Assembly (NCBI RefSeq): GCF_026008515.1
Contig: NZ_BQYM01000010.1
Coordinates: 1-64,000 of the forward strand
DNA: 64,000 nt
Reading direction: 5' to 3'
Source of the DNA: Hoyosella levis
GTDB lineage: Bacteria > Actinomycetota > Actinomycetes > Mycobacteriales > Mycobacteriaceae
The notes below the pieces were generated by a model. The model had not been told where the DNA came from and did not search any database. It worked only from the letters and a program-made list of their open reading frames with translations. This document shows, one piece after another, positions 43,073 through 51,697 of the stretch (the stretch's first letter is position 1; each line of letters opens with the position of its first letter). Both the position numbers and the translations under genes were made by a program.

Positions 43073-45030
43073 TCCGCGAAGCCCTCCGGCACCCCACGAT
43101 CCGGGCGGCCCTGCTCGCTGCGGCGCTGCTCGTCGTCGCGCTCCCCTTCCACGGGCTGCCGTCGACGATCCTCGTCCTCGCCTCCGCACTGGTTGGTGCG
43201 AGCACCTTCGTCCCCCGAGCAGTCGCTCGCCTGCCCCGCCGCATCGGCGTCGGCACCCTGATGAGCATCGCCATGATCGGCGCGGTCCTGCTTGGCGCCT
43301 ACACCGAGGCCGCCCTGCTCGGGATCCTGTTCTCCCTCGCCGAGGGGCTCGAGGACCTCGCCGTCACGCGCACACGCCGTAGCTTGCGCGCCCTGCACGT
43401 GCTCATCCCCGATACCGTCACCGTCGAGCAGGGCGGCACGATCCTCGACATCCCCGCCGCCGATCTCGCCATCGGCGACACGCTCGTCCTCGCGCCCGGC
43501 CAGCGCGCCGCCACCGACGCCACCATCACCGGCGGCCGAACCAGCCTCGACGTCTCCGCCATCACCGGCGAATCGATCCCCCTCGAGGCCGGTCCTGGAG
43601 ACGCCCTGCCCGCCGGCGCCATCAACGGCACCAGCGCCATCACCGCCCGCGCCACCGCGGAAGTGGCGGATTCCTCGCTCGCCCGCATCGTCACGATCGT
43701 CGAGCAGGCCCAGCAGGACCACGGCGCCCGCCAGCGAATCGCCGACCGCATCGCCCGGCCACTCGTGCCCGCGATCCTCCTGCTCGCGACCGCCATCACC
43801 GTCGTCGGAGCGCTCCTCGGCGACCCCATGATGTGGATCGAGCGCGGACTCGTCGTGCTCGTCGCCGCGTCACCCTGCGCGCTGGCCATCTCCGTGCCAC
43901 TCACCGTCGTTGCCGCCGTCGGCGGGGCGAGCCGCGCCGGAATGGTCGTCGGCTCCGGACGCGCCCTCGAAGCACTCGGCGCCGTCACGATCGTCGCGCT
44001 CGACAAGACTGGCACGCTCACCACGAACTCGCCCACCGTGATCGGTACCCAGGGCGCGGGGTTCCGGCGAACCAGGCAAACAGCCGACCCGCTGGCCATC
44101 GCCGCAGCCCTCGAGGAACGCAGCGACCATCCGCTCGCCGCGGCCATCGTCGAGGCCGCCCAGCAGCGCGCAGCCACCCGCTACCACGCCGACGACGTGC
44201 AAGCCGTGCCGGGCCGCGGCCTCACCGGAACCATCGACGCCGCCCCAGCGCGGCTCGGCTCCCCCGGCTGGATCCTCCTGCCTGCAGAGCTCCAGGAGAA
44301 CGCGCGGGCGTGGCAGGAATCCGGCGCCACCGTTGTTGCCGTCGAGCTCGCGGGCGAGGTGCTCGGCATCCTCGCGGTCCGCGACGAGCTGCGCCCCGAA
44401 GCGCCCGCCGTCGTGAAGCAGCTGCGTGACCGCGGCATCCGCACCGTCATGCTCACCGGCGACTCCGAGCCATGCGCCCGCGCCCTCGCCACCGAATGCG
44501 GCATCACCGAGGTGCACGCCGGCCTCCTGCCCGAGGACAAGGCCGACGTCGTGGCGACCCTGCGCCGCTCCAGCACTACCGCGATGGTTGGCGACGGCAT
44601 CAACGACGCCCCCGCCCTCGCCACCGCCGATACCGGCATCGCCATGGGCGCGATGGGCAGCGACGCCGCCATCGCCGCGGCCGACTGCGCGCTGCTCGGC
44701 AACGACCTGCGCCACCTTCCCCAGGTGCTCGACCACGCCCGGCGGGCACGCCGCATCATGGTGCAGAACATCGCGCTATCGCTGGCGATCATCATTCTCC
44801 TCGTGCCGCTCGCCGCGACAGGATTGCTCGGCCTCGCCACAGTCGTGCTCATCCACGAATCCGCCGAGGTGCTCGTCATCCTCAACGCCATCCGGGCGGC
44901 CCGCATCCGGCGGCTCGATGGTGCCGCGCCCGAGGCTGTGACCGTTCCCGTGCCAGCCACCGGCACGCGGCGCCCTGGCGGGCTGCTCGCCCAGGAGGAC
45001 GACAGCGGGAGCTGCTGCGACCACTGCTAG
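43069..45030 (+). CDS. Heavy-metal-translocating P1B-type ATPase
   Basis: This 653-aa efflux ATPase has the actuator TGES (167-170), phosphorylation DKTGTLT (Asp312), nucleotide SDHPLAAA and hinge GDGINDAPALA motifs. The membrane motif is SPC (268-270) rather than CPC, with HESAEVLVILN in the last segment. Both features fit the P1B-4 (Co/Zn/Cd/Fe) class. The usual N-terminal metal-binding domain is missing; a C-terminal CCDHC cluster may replace it. Coupled to the CadC-type repressor, it is most likely a Cd/Pb/Zn/Co exporter. Confidence 0.92.
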   Translation: MIREALRHPTIRAALLAAALLVVALPFHGLPSTILVLASALVGASTFVPRAVARLPRRIGVGTLMSIAMIGAVLLGAYTEAALLGILFSLAEGLEDLAVTRTRRSLRALHVLIPDTVTVEQGGTILDIPAADLAIGDTLVLAPGQRAATDATITGGRTSLDVSAITGESIPLEAGPGDALPAGAINGTSAITARATAEVADSSLARIVTIVEQAQQDHGARQRIADRIARPLVPAILLLATAITVVGALLGDPMMWIERGLVVLVAASPCALAISVPLTVVAAVGGASRAGMVVGSGRALEALGAVTIVALDKTGTLTTNSPTVIGTQGAGFRRTRQTADPLAIAAALEERSDHPLAAAIVEAAQQRAATRYHADDVQAVPGRGLTGTIDAAPARLGSPGWILLPAELQENARAWQESGATVVAVELAGEVLGILAVRDELRPEAPAVVKQLRDRGIRTVMLTGDSEPCARALATECGITEVHAGLLPEDKADVVATLRRSSTTAMVGDGINDAPALATADTGIAMGAMGSDAAIAAADCALLGNDLRHLPQVLDHARRARRIMVQNIALSLAIIILLVPLAATGLLGLATVVLIHESAEVLVILNAIRAARIRRLDGAAPEAVTVPVPATGTRRPGGLLAQEDDSGSCCDHC

Positions 45031-45080
45031 GCGGGTGCTGCCATTGGCTGTCACCGGGCGCCGCGGGTTTCGCCTGCCTC

Positions 45081-45164
45081 GCCCGCGAGTGTGCAAGAAA
45101 CGACAGCAACCGTGCTCAGAGCTGTCGTTTTTCGCACACTCGTGGAGCTGCCACACTCGCGGGC
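45081..45164. repeat. Palindromic repeat, copy B (between the P-type ATPase and yqeY genes)
   Basis: The left arm (45081-45106) pairs with 45122-45142, 19 of 21 positions matching in the inner stem. The outer part GCCCGCGAGTGTG also pairs with CACACTCGCGGGC (45152-45164), so two alternative outer helices exist. It lies between convergent genes, as expected of a bidirectional terminator. Confidence 0.75.
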
Positions 45165-45177
45165 CCCCGCGGGGCCC

Positions 45178-45648
45178 CTACCCCGCGAGGCGCGCCTTGA
45201 CCACCTGCGACACCCGTGCACCGTCAGCGCGCGCATCAACGAGGGCATTCGCCGCCTTCATGACCTGCCCCATCTGCCGCATGCCCGGGCGCTCGCCCGT
45301 ATCGGTAGCGACCTGATCGATCGCCTGGTCGACGAGAGAGGCGAGCTCGTCATCGGTCAGCGGCTTGGGCAGGTAGCGCGCGATGATCTCGCCCTCGGCA
45401 CGCTCCTTCGCCGCGAGCTCCTCCCGGCCCGCGTCGGCGTATACCGTCGCGGACTCGGCCCGCTTCTTCGCCTCCCGCATCAACACCTTGGTGACCTCCG
45501 CATCGGAGAGCTCCCTGGCCGACTCCCCCGCTACTTCCTCGGTCTGCACCGCGGCGAGCATCATGCGAAGCGTCGCCTTGGTCTCGGAATCCTGTGCTTT
45601 CATCGCGGCCGTCAGGTCCGCGCGCATCCGTGCTTTCAACTCAGCCAT
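45178..45648 (-). CDS. GatB/YqeY domain protein
   Basis: This 156-aa cytoplasmic helical protein matches the YqeY family, which resembles the C-terminal tRNA-binding domain of the amidotransferase GatB. It has ATLRMMLAAVQTEEV, LPKPLTDDELASLVDQAI and the ending GARVSQVVKARLAG. The role is not established; tRNA-related functions are suspected. ATG 45648 has GGAG five bases upstream. It is monocistronic, 66 bp after the ABC permease stop. Confidence 0.92.
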   Translation of the reverse strand: MAELKARMRADLTAAMKAQDSETKATLRMMLAAVQTEEVAGESARELSDAEVTKVLMREAKKRAESATVYADAGREELAAKERAEGEIIARYLPKPLTDDELASLVDQAIDQVATDTGERPGMRQMGQVMKAANALVDARADGARVSQVVKARLAG

Positions 45649-45714
45649 AGTGGCTCCACGATACGCCGGGACCGACCGCTCGCTCGCCATGCCGGGCCGC
45701 GCGGCCGATCGGTG

Positions 45715-46512
45715 TCAGCGACCGATATCGCGCCGCTCGAGCAAGGGAATGGCCGCGAGGACGAAGACCACGGCCGCTAGCAGCATCCACAGGTAGGACC
45801 ATGGGAGCCCGGCCCCCACCGGGCCATCGGCGAGCGCTTGGTAGAACGGCGAGAGCGGCTGCCATGGCCGCACCCCGTCGACGAGGGCGCCCGCCAGGTA
45901 CAGGACGTACGCCGCGACCGCGGCCGCGGAGCTCAGCGCGAGCGCCTTGATCCGGCTTCCTGTCGCTGCCCCGATCGCCAGCGAGAGCCAGCCGAACTCC
46001 AGGCCCAGCAGGGTGATCGCCAGTGCCCCGCTCGCGGCAGCGCCCACCCCCACTCCGAGGCCGAAGATCGCGGAGAAGGCGACGGCGCACACCAGCACGA
46101 CCGTGCCCAGCAGCGTGATGGCCACGGCCACCGCCGCCGCCTGCTGCACCAGCAAGCCGCGCGGCGAGACCCGGGTCAGCAGCACTGCATCGAGGGTTCC
46201 GTTTTCCTCGTCGCCGGCGACGGCGCGCGCTCCCCTGCCGATACCGAACGCGAGGAACAGGATCGGCAGCATGGCGGTGAAGAGTTCCGTGTTGTAGTAG
46301 CCGACCCCAGTGCCGTACTCCTCGAGGTTGAACAGTTCCTGCATCGGTTCGGGGAAGCTCGCCAGGAAGGCCTCGAGATCGCCCATGTCCGCGAGGGAGG
46401 GCCAGAGCGCGGCCATCAGCAGGAGCAGCAGGACAAGGCCGGTCCCCCACCCTGCCAGCGCGCGCCGCTGGTCCCGGAGCGCTTTGGTGAACACGCTGCG
46501 CAGCATGATCAC
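45715..46512 (-). CDS. ABC-2 type transporter permease
   Basis: This 265-aa permease has six membrane segments. Its first cytoplasmic residues are followed by FTKALRDQRRALAGWGTGL, and a conserved cytoplasmic loop reads ARAVAGDEENGTLDAVLLTRVSPRGLL. This is typical of ABC-2 exporters for drugs or lipids. It starts with GTG in a GTGA overlap with its ATPase gene. The substrate cannot be inferred. Confidence 0.88.
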   Translation of the reverse strand: MIMLRSVFTKALRDQRRALAGWGTGLVLLLLLMAALWPSLADMGDLEAFLASFPEPMQELFNLEEYGTGVGYYNTELFTAMLPILFLAFGIGRGARAVAGDEENGTLDAVLLTRVSPRGLLVQQAAAVAVAITLLGTVVLVCAVAFSAIFGLGVGVGAAASGALAITLLGLEFGWLSLAIGAATGSRIKALALSSAAAVAAYVLYLAGALVDGVRPWQPLSPFYQALADGPVGAGLPWSYLWMLLAAVVFVLAAIPLLERRDIGR

Positions 46513-47399
46513 ACCGCCTTCGCGTAGTAGCCGAGGAAGATCTCCTCGAGATCCGGCTCATGGGTGATGATCGAGCTGATGCCGTAGGGCGCGGCACAGG
46601 ACAGCAGGGGCGCGGTGGATCCCTCGACGAGCACGTGCGTTCCCGCGTGATCGCAGGTGGCCTCCCGCACGCCATCGATCAGCCTCAGTTGCTCGAGCGA
46701 CACCGCCTCGTCGAGAACCATGTCGATGCGGCGCAGCGCCTGGGACTTGAGCGTCGCCACATCGGCAACCTCGATGAGGGCGCCGCGGCGCAGGATACCG
46801 ACGGTATCCGCGACCGCCTCTACCTCCGACATGACGTGGGAGGAGAGGAACACCGTGCGGCCCTCGTCACGGGCTTCGCGCACCATGCCCAGGAACTCTC
46901 TCTGCACCAACGGATCCAGACCAGCGGTGGGCTCGTCGAGGATCAGTACCTCCGGCTGGTGATGGAAGGCCTGGATGATGCCGACCTTCTGGCGATTGCC
47001 ATGCGACATCTCGCCGATGCGCGAGCGCAGATCGAGCCGCAGCCGCTCCGCCAGGCCCCGTGCCCGCGCCGGCGGAACGCCCCCGCGCAGGTTTCCGAGG
47101 TAGCGCAGGTACTGCTCCGCAGTGAGGTCCGCATAGGCCACGAAGTCACCGGGGAGATAACCAACATGCCGCTGCGCGCCCTCCCTGTCGGCCAGGACGT
47201 CGGTGCCCAGGATGGTCGCGGTGCCACTGGTGGGGCGTAGCAGGCCTGCCAGGATGCGGATCGTAGTGGTCTTGCCCGCCCCGTTCGGGCCGAGGTAGCC
47301 GAACACGATGCCAGCGGGAACCTCCAGGCTCACATTGTCCAGCGCGATAGCGCGCCGGTATGCCTTGGTGAGCCCGGACGTGCGGATCGCCACGCTCAT
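46509..47399 (-). CDS. ABC transporter ATP-binding protein (exporter)
   Basis: This 296-aa ATPase has Walker A GPNGAGKTT and Walker B VLILDEPTAGLD. The signature loop is MSHGNRQKVG, with Gly-Asn replacing the usual Gly-Gln. The H-loop is FLSSHVMSEVEAVAD. The C-terminal extension is typical of drug-export ATPases (DrrA/CcmA-like). ATG 47399 has GAGGAG six bases upstream. It is cotranscribed with the ABC-2 permease. Confidence 0.92.
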   Translation of the reverse strand: MSVAIRTSGLTKAYRRAIALDNVSLEVPAGIVFGYLGPNGAGKTTTIRILAGLLRPTSGTATILGTDVLADREGAQRHVGYLPGDFVAYADLTAEQYLRYLGNLRGGVPPARARGLAERLRLDLRSRIGEMSHGNRQKVGIIQAFHHQPEVLILDEPTAGLDPLVQREFLGMVREARDEGRTVFLSSHVMSEVEAVADTVGILRRGALIEVADVATLKSQALRRIDMVLDEAVSLEQLRLIDGVREATCDHAGTHVLVEGSTAPLLSCAAPYGISSIITHEPDLEEIFLGYYAKAV

Positions 47400-47610
47400 C
47401 GTTGTCTCCTCGCGGTCCCGGTACGGGGGTGGCTCGGCGCCACTTCCTGCATCCAGGGTCCCGCTACGGCACGCGCGGACCCTAGGGCACGCCGACTCTT
47501 TCCCACGGGTATTTGGTCCCCGGCGCGGCGCGCGCTCCTGCTGTTCGCCTGCCATGCGCGCCATGCTGCGGCACCATGGAAGCACCAGAAACGCACCCGG
47601 AAGGCGCCAC

Positions 47611-47940
47611 ATGCCATTCACCCTGCGCGACAACGACATGCTCGAGCGCTACGAGCTCATCGACGACGACACCAACGAGGTCGCCGGATCGGTGGAGTAC
47701 AGCATCCTGCAAGGTCGGTTCTCCCTCACCCACACCGAGATCAGCAAGTCCTATGCCAGGCAGGGCCTTGCCTCCCAGCTGCTCGGGCAGGTGCTCGATG
47801 AGGCACGGGAGCGGGAGCTCGTGGTACTGCCGTTCTGCCCGTTTGCCCAGCGATACATCCAGAAGCATCCCAGCTATGCCGACCTCGTGCCCGCGCAGCT
47901 CCACGGCAAGTTCGGCCTGCAATCCCAGGAGTCGCGATGA
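47611..47940 (+). CDS. Small GNAT-like N-acetyltransferase (YjdJ type)
   Basis: This 109-aa minimal acetyltransferase fold has SLTHTEISKSYARQGLASQLLGQVLDEARERELVVLPFCPFAQRYI, with the acetyl-CoA loop YARQGLAS. It matches the Acetyltransf_CG/YjdJ family. GGAAGG lies six bases before ATG 47611. Its stop overlaps the next gene by ATGA. That gene encodes a YjdI-like iron-sulfur protein, the same pairing as E. coli yjdJ and yjdI. Target unknown. Confidence 0.88.
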   Translation: MPFTLRDNDMLERYELIDDDTNEVAGSVEYSILQGRFSLTHTEISKSYARQGLASQLLGQVLDEARERELVVLPFCPFAQRYIQKHPSYADLVPAQLHGKFGLQSQESR

Positions 47941-48359
47941 GCGAGAACGCCAGCACCAAGGCGTATGAAGGGGACGGCATCACCGTCACCTACGACCGGC
48001 ATCGCTGCCTGCACGCCGCCGAGTGCGTGCGCGGCCTGCCGGAGGTCTTCGACACCGCGCGCCGCCCGTGGATCCAGCCCAGCGCGGCCGAGCCCGGCGC
48101 CACGGCCGAGGTCGTTCGCCGCTGCCCCACCGGCGCATTGCACTACCAGCTCACTACCGGCCCCGCCGAGCAGGGCGACGCCGCAGTACGGATCACCACC
48201 GGCCCCGGCCAGCCCCTAGTGATCAATGGATCGTTCACCATCGACGATGGGTCCGGGCCTCGGTCCGAGACCCGCGCGACTCTGTGCCGCTGCGGGCAGA
48301 CCGCGAACGCGCCCTACTGCAGCGGCGCCGGCGACTGCACCGATTGGCCCAGGCAATAG
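47937..48359 (+). CDS. YjdI-like ferredoxin domain fused to an atypical CDGSH zinc/iron finger
   Basis: This 140-aa protein has an N-terminal Fer4_19 (YjdI) domain (about residues 15-72) with Cys24, Cys30 and Cys63 and the RRPWIQP motif. A C-terminal CDGSH-type domain (about 90-132) follows. CDGSH domains bind [2Fe-2S] through three Cys and one His. Here Cys117, Cys119 and Cys128 are present, but the CDGSH core reads CSGAGDC, so the His is absent and another ligand such as Asp133 or Cys134 would be needed. It is translationally coupled to the acetyltransferase. Confidence 0.85.
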   Translation: MSENASTKAYEGDGITVTYDRHRCLHAAECVRGLPEVFDTARRPWIQPSAAEPGATAEVVRRCPTGALHYQLTTGPAEQGDAAVRITTGPGQPLVINGSFTIDDGSGPRSETRATLCRCGQTANAPYCSGAGDCTDWPRQ

Positions 48360-48485
48360 ACGCGCGTCACACGGCGTCAAGAAACCATCAAGACTCCAGG
48401 CCGCACCGTCAGGACGGCATCAAGGCGCGTGCGCGCGCCACCGGCGGTGCGCACGCTGGATGAGTGCCACACCAACTACACGTCC

Positions 48486-49901
48486 ATGCTGCGTAGCGCG
48501 GCGGGGCCCGCGCGCGCCCGTCATCTCGTCGGGCTTTTCGTCCGCCACCCCGCGCGCGTGGTCACCACAGGATTCGTGCTGGTCGTACTGACCGGCACGG
48601 TTCTGCTCATACTCCCGTTCTCGTCGGCCGCCGGTAGCTGGACCGCTCCCCTTCCGGCGCTGTTCACCGCCACGTCCGCGGTGTGCGTCACGGGCCTCGT
48701 CGTTGTTGATACCGGCACCTACTGGTCCGTGTTCGGGCAGGGCGTCATCGCGGTGCTCTTCCAGATCGGTGGCATGGGCGTGATGACGCTCGCCTCCCTG
48801 CTCGGCATCGTTGTCGCGCGCCGGATGGGCATGCGGATGCAGCTGATCGTGCAGGCCGAGACGAAGGAACTCCGCCTCGCGGACGTGCGGCGGGTCGCAG
48901 TGGGCGTGGTAGTGGTCAGCCTTGCCATCGAGGCGATCGTGGCGCTCATCATTGGCGTCCGCTACTACGCCGCCTATACCGACTCGGCCCTCGGGGCTGT
49001 GGGGTTCGCGCTGTTCCATGCGGCGTCTGCATTCAACAATGCAGGCTTCGGACTGCGGGCGGACAGCATGATGGCGTTCACCGGCGACCCGTGGATCCTC
49101 CTGCCCATCATCGCCGCGTTCGTGCTCGGCGGCATCGGTTTCCCCGTCCTCCTCGAGATCGGCAAGCACCTGCGGCGGGAACGCCGCGCGCGCAACAACA
49201 CGGGTCTTCCTCTCGGGCCTCCCCCGCGCTGGTCCCTGCACACCCGGATCACCGTCCTCGCGTATGGCGCGCTCGCCGCCGTCGGCATCGCCGCGGTTCT
49301 CGCCTTCGAATACTCCAACCCGGAGACTCTCGGCCCGCTGGGCACGGGAGAGAAGATCCTCGCCGGGGTATTCCAGGGCCTCGCCCCTCGCACGGTCGGC
49401 TTCAACTCGCTCGATGTGGGCCAGATGGACTCGGCAACGATCCTCATCACCAATGTGCTGATGTTCATTGGTGGCGGCAGCGCGGGAACCGCGGGCGGCA
49501 TCAAGGTGACTACCTTCGCCATCCTCGGCTTCGTGATACTCGCGGAGCTGCGCGGGCAACCCTCCGTCCATGCCCTCGATCGCCGCATCCCCGAGTCAGT
49601 GCAGCGCCAGGCACTGACGATCGTGCTGCTCAGCGTCGCCGCGATCATCAGCGCGACGATCCTGCTGATCGCGATCAGTGGCCACGGCGCGGAGGAAGTG
49701 ATGTTCGAGGTGATCTCGGCATTCGCTACTGTGGGGTTGTCCATGGGCATCACCGCGGACCTGCCTGCCCTCGGGCATGTGGTGCTCATCGCGCTCATGC
49801 TCATCGGCCGGATCGGACCCGTGGTGGTGGCGTCCGCGCTCGCGCTGCAGGAGCGGCCCCGGCGCTACGAGCTGCCCGCGGAACGCCCCATCGTGGGGTG
49901 A
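48486..49901 (+). CDS. TrkH/KtrB-type potassium uptake channel
   Basis: This 471-aa membrane protein has four pore-loop repeats. Visible filter regions are TSAVCVTGLVVVDTG, HAASAFNNAGFGLRAD, GLAPRTVGFNSLDVG and ISAFATVGLSMGI, and the gating GGGSAGTAGGIKVTT loop is intact. It should import K+ (with Na+ or H+). No TrkA/KtrA regulatory RCK gene is next to it. Two nucleotides downstream begins a KdpD-like kinase gene. ATG 48486 has no clear ribosome site; GTG 48429 is an alternative. Confidence 0.9.
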   Translation: MLRSAAGPARARHLVGLFVRHPARVVTTGFVLVVLTGTVLLILPFSSAAGSWTAPLPALFTATSAVCVTGLVVVDTGTYWSVFGQGVIAVLFQIGGMGVMTLASLLGIVVARRMGMRMQLIVQAETKELRLADVRRVAVGVVVVSLAIEAIVALIIGVRYYAAYTDSALGAVGFALFHAASAFNNAGFGLRADSMMAFTGDPWILLPIIAAFVLGGIGFPVLLEIGKHLRRERRARNNTGLPLGPPPRWSLHTRITVLAYGALAAVGIAAVLAFEYSNPETLGPLGTGEKILAGVFQGLAPRTVGFNSLDVGQMDSATILITNVLMFIGGGSAGTAGGIKVTTFAILGFVILAELRGQPSVHALDRRIPESVQRQALTIVLLSVAAIISATILLIAISGHGAEEVMFEVISAFATVGLSMGITADLPALGHVVLIALMLIGRIGPVVVASALALQERPRRYELPAERPIVG

Positions 49902-49903
49902 GC

Positions 49904-51697
49904 ATGAACGATGAGGGGGCAGCTTTGCGCGAGCGAGTACTCGTCGCGATCTCCGGTGCCGGGGATACCGAGGCGCTGGTGCAGCGCGCTGCTCGCGCGG
50001 CCGACCGATGCGGTGCCGAGCTGCTCGTGGTACATGTGCTCGACCCCCGGGAGCGCGGCACCCCGCCCGGTGTCGTCGAGGCAATTCGCGAGCAAGCCAC
50101 CAAAGCCGCGGCTACATTCCATACCGTCGTGGCCAGCGACGTTGCCGGTGCTCTTCTCGAGCTAGCCCGCAGTGCTGGCGCCACCCGCATCATCGTCGGG
50201 CATCGCGCGCGCCCCAATTGGCCCCTGGCGCGCCGCCGCGGCACCGCCAGCACCGTTGCGCGGAATGCAGGATCCATCGATGTGCAGCTCGTGGCCACGC
50301 CACCGAGCCGACGCGCGGCGCACGGCACGATGCGTGGATCAGCACTGTCCCGCTCCCGCACGCGCGCCGCGTGGGTGGCGGCCATCGCCGTGCCCACGCT
50401 GCTTACTGCCGGGTTCGTGCCATTCAAGGAGCAGCTCGAGCTCGCTGACGTTGCCATGGCGTTCCTGCTCGGCACCGTTGCCGTCGCCTTGATCGGCGCA
50501 TGGCGGCCAGCGTTGACGGCGGTAGTGCTCAGCGCCATCCTGCTCAACGTCTTCTACACCGAGCCCTTCCACACGCCCTACATCGCCGATGCCCACAACC
50601 GGTTCACCCTCGCCGTGATGGCCGTGGTCGCCGCGGCGGTCGCCACCGTCGTGCACCGCTCTGCAACCCGCGCCCGCGAGGCCGCGCATGCCCGCACCGA
50701 GGCCGCGCTGATGTCGTCCTACGCCCGCACCATCCTGCTCGACGACAACCCGGCCGACACGCTCCTCGCCCGCATCCGCGAGGACTTCGGGCTCGATTCG
50801 GTAGAGCTGCGCGAGAAGCCCGCCCGCGCTGGCTCGCCGCACTGCCAGGAGATCCCCCTCGACGCCACGACCGCGCTCGTCCTCGACGGACCCGGCCTCG
50901 ACGAGGCCCGGCGCTCCATGCTGGCCAGCGCCGGGGTGCAGGCGGTCCTCGCGCTACGCCACCAGCACATGATGAGCACCGCTGCCGAGGCCAAGCGGCA
51001 ATCCGACGCCGCCGCGCTGCGCACCGCGTTGCTCTCCGCGCTCGGCCACGATCTGCGGACTCCCCTGACCGCCCTGACCATGGCCATCGCGACCCTCGAC
51101 AACGAGGCGCTCGCCATCACGCCCGAGGATCGGCGCGAGCTGCTCAGTGTCGCCGACGAATCAACACGCCAGCTCCGCGATCTCGTCGACAACCTGCTCG
51201 ATTCCTCCCGCCTCGCCACCGGCGCCGTGCGGCCCCTCATCCGATCCCACGGCATCGACGACATAGCCGTGCGTGCCCTTGCCAGCGTCCGCGGCGGCAA
51301 CAAACTCGCCCTCGCTCTTCCCGACGACCTGCCCGACGTGCTCGCGGACGCCGGGCTGCTCGAGCGCGTCATCGCCAACCTCGCCGACAACGCCATCCGC
51401 CACGGCAGCGAACCCATCCGCATCGAGGCGCACCACACCGCCGAGCGCGTATTGCTCTCGATCATCGACCACGGTCCTGGCCTCTCGCCCGAGGCTAGGG
51501 CCCAGTTGTTCGAGCCGTTCCAGCGCCACGGCGACCGCGACCGCACCACTGGCATCGGGCTCGGCATGTCCGTCGCCAAAGGGTTCGCCACCGCCATGGG
51601 TGGCACCATCGAGGCCAGCGACACCCCAGGCGGAGGGCTCACCATCACCGTCACGCTCCCCGCCGCCCCCCAGCCCGGACTGGAGCCACGAGCATGA
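49904..51697 (+). CDS. KdpD-like sensor histidine kinase lacking the N-terminal KdpD domain
   Basis: This 597-aa kinase has a universal-stress-protein domain (about residues 9-132) and four membrane helices of the DUF4118 type (about 155-255). A GAF-like linker, HisKA with His382 (SALGHDLRTPLTAL) and HATPase_c (LADNAIRHG, GPGLSP, GIGLGMSVAKG) follow. Canonical KdpD proteins have an extra N-terminal ATP-binding domain of about 220 residues, absent here. It probably senses K+ or osmotic state. It lies between trkH (2-bp gap) and a KdpE-like gene (ATGA overlap), which implies feedback on K+ uptake. Confidence 0.9.
   Translation: MNDEGAALRERVLVAISGAGDTEALVQRAARAADRCGAELLVVHVLDPRERGTPPGVVEAIREQATKAAATFHTVVASDVAGALLELARSAGATRIIVGHRARPNWPLARRRGTASTVARNAGSIDVQLVATPPSRRAAHGTMRGSALSRSRTRAAWVAAIAVPTLLTAGFVPFKEQLELADVAMAFLLGTVAVALIGAWRPALTAVVLSAILLNVFYTEPFHTPYIADAHNRFTLAVMAVVAAAVATVVHRSATRAREAAHARTEAALMSSYARTILLDDNPADTLLARIREDFGLDSVELREKPARAGSPHCQEIPLDATTALVLDGPGLDEARRSMLASAGVQAVLALRHQHMMSTAAEAKRQSDAAALRTALLSALGHDLRTPLTALTMAIATLDNEALAITPEDRRELLSVADESTRQLRDLVDNLLDSSRLATGAVRPLIRSHGIDDIAVRALASVRGGNKLALALPDDLPDVLADAGLLERVIANLADNAIRHGSEPIRIEAHHTAERVLLSIIDHGPGLSPEARAQLFEPFQRHGDRDRTTGIGLGMSVAKGFATAMGGTIEASDTPGGGLTITVTLPAAPQPGLEPRA

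Noticed and set aside
49091-49903. Upstream extension of the KdpD-like kinase frame
   Set aside because: The extension overlaps trkH in another frame and is Arg/His-rich shadow sequence; the ATG at 49904 right after the trkH stop fits coupling.
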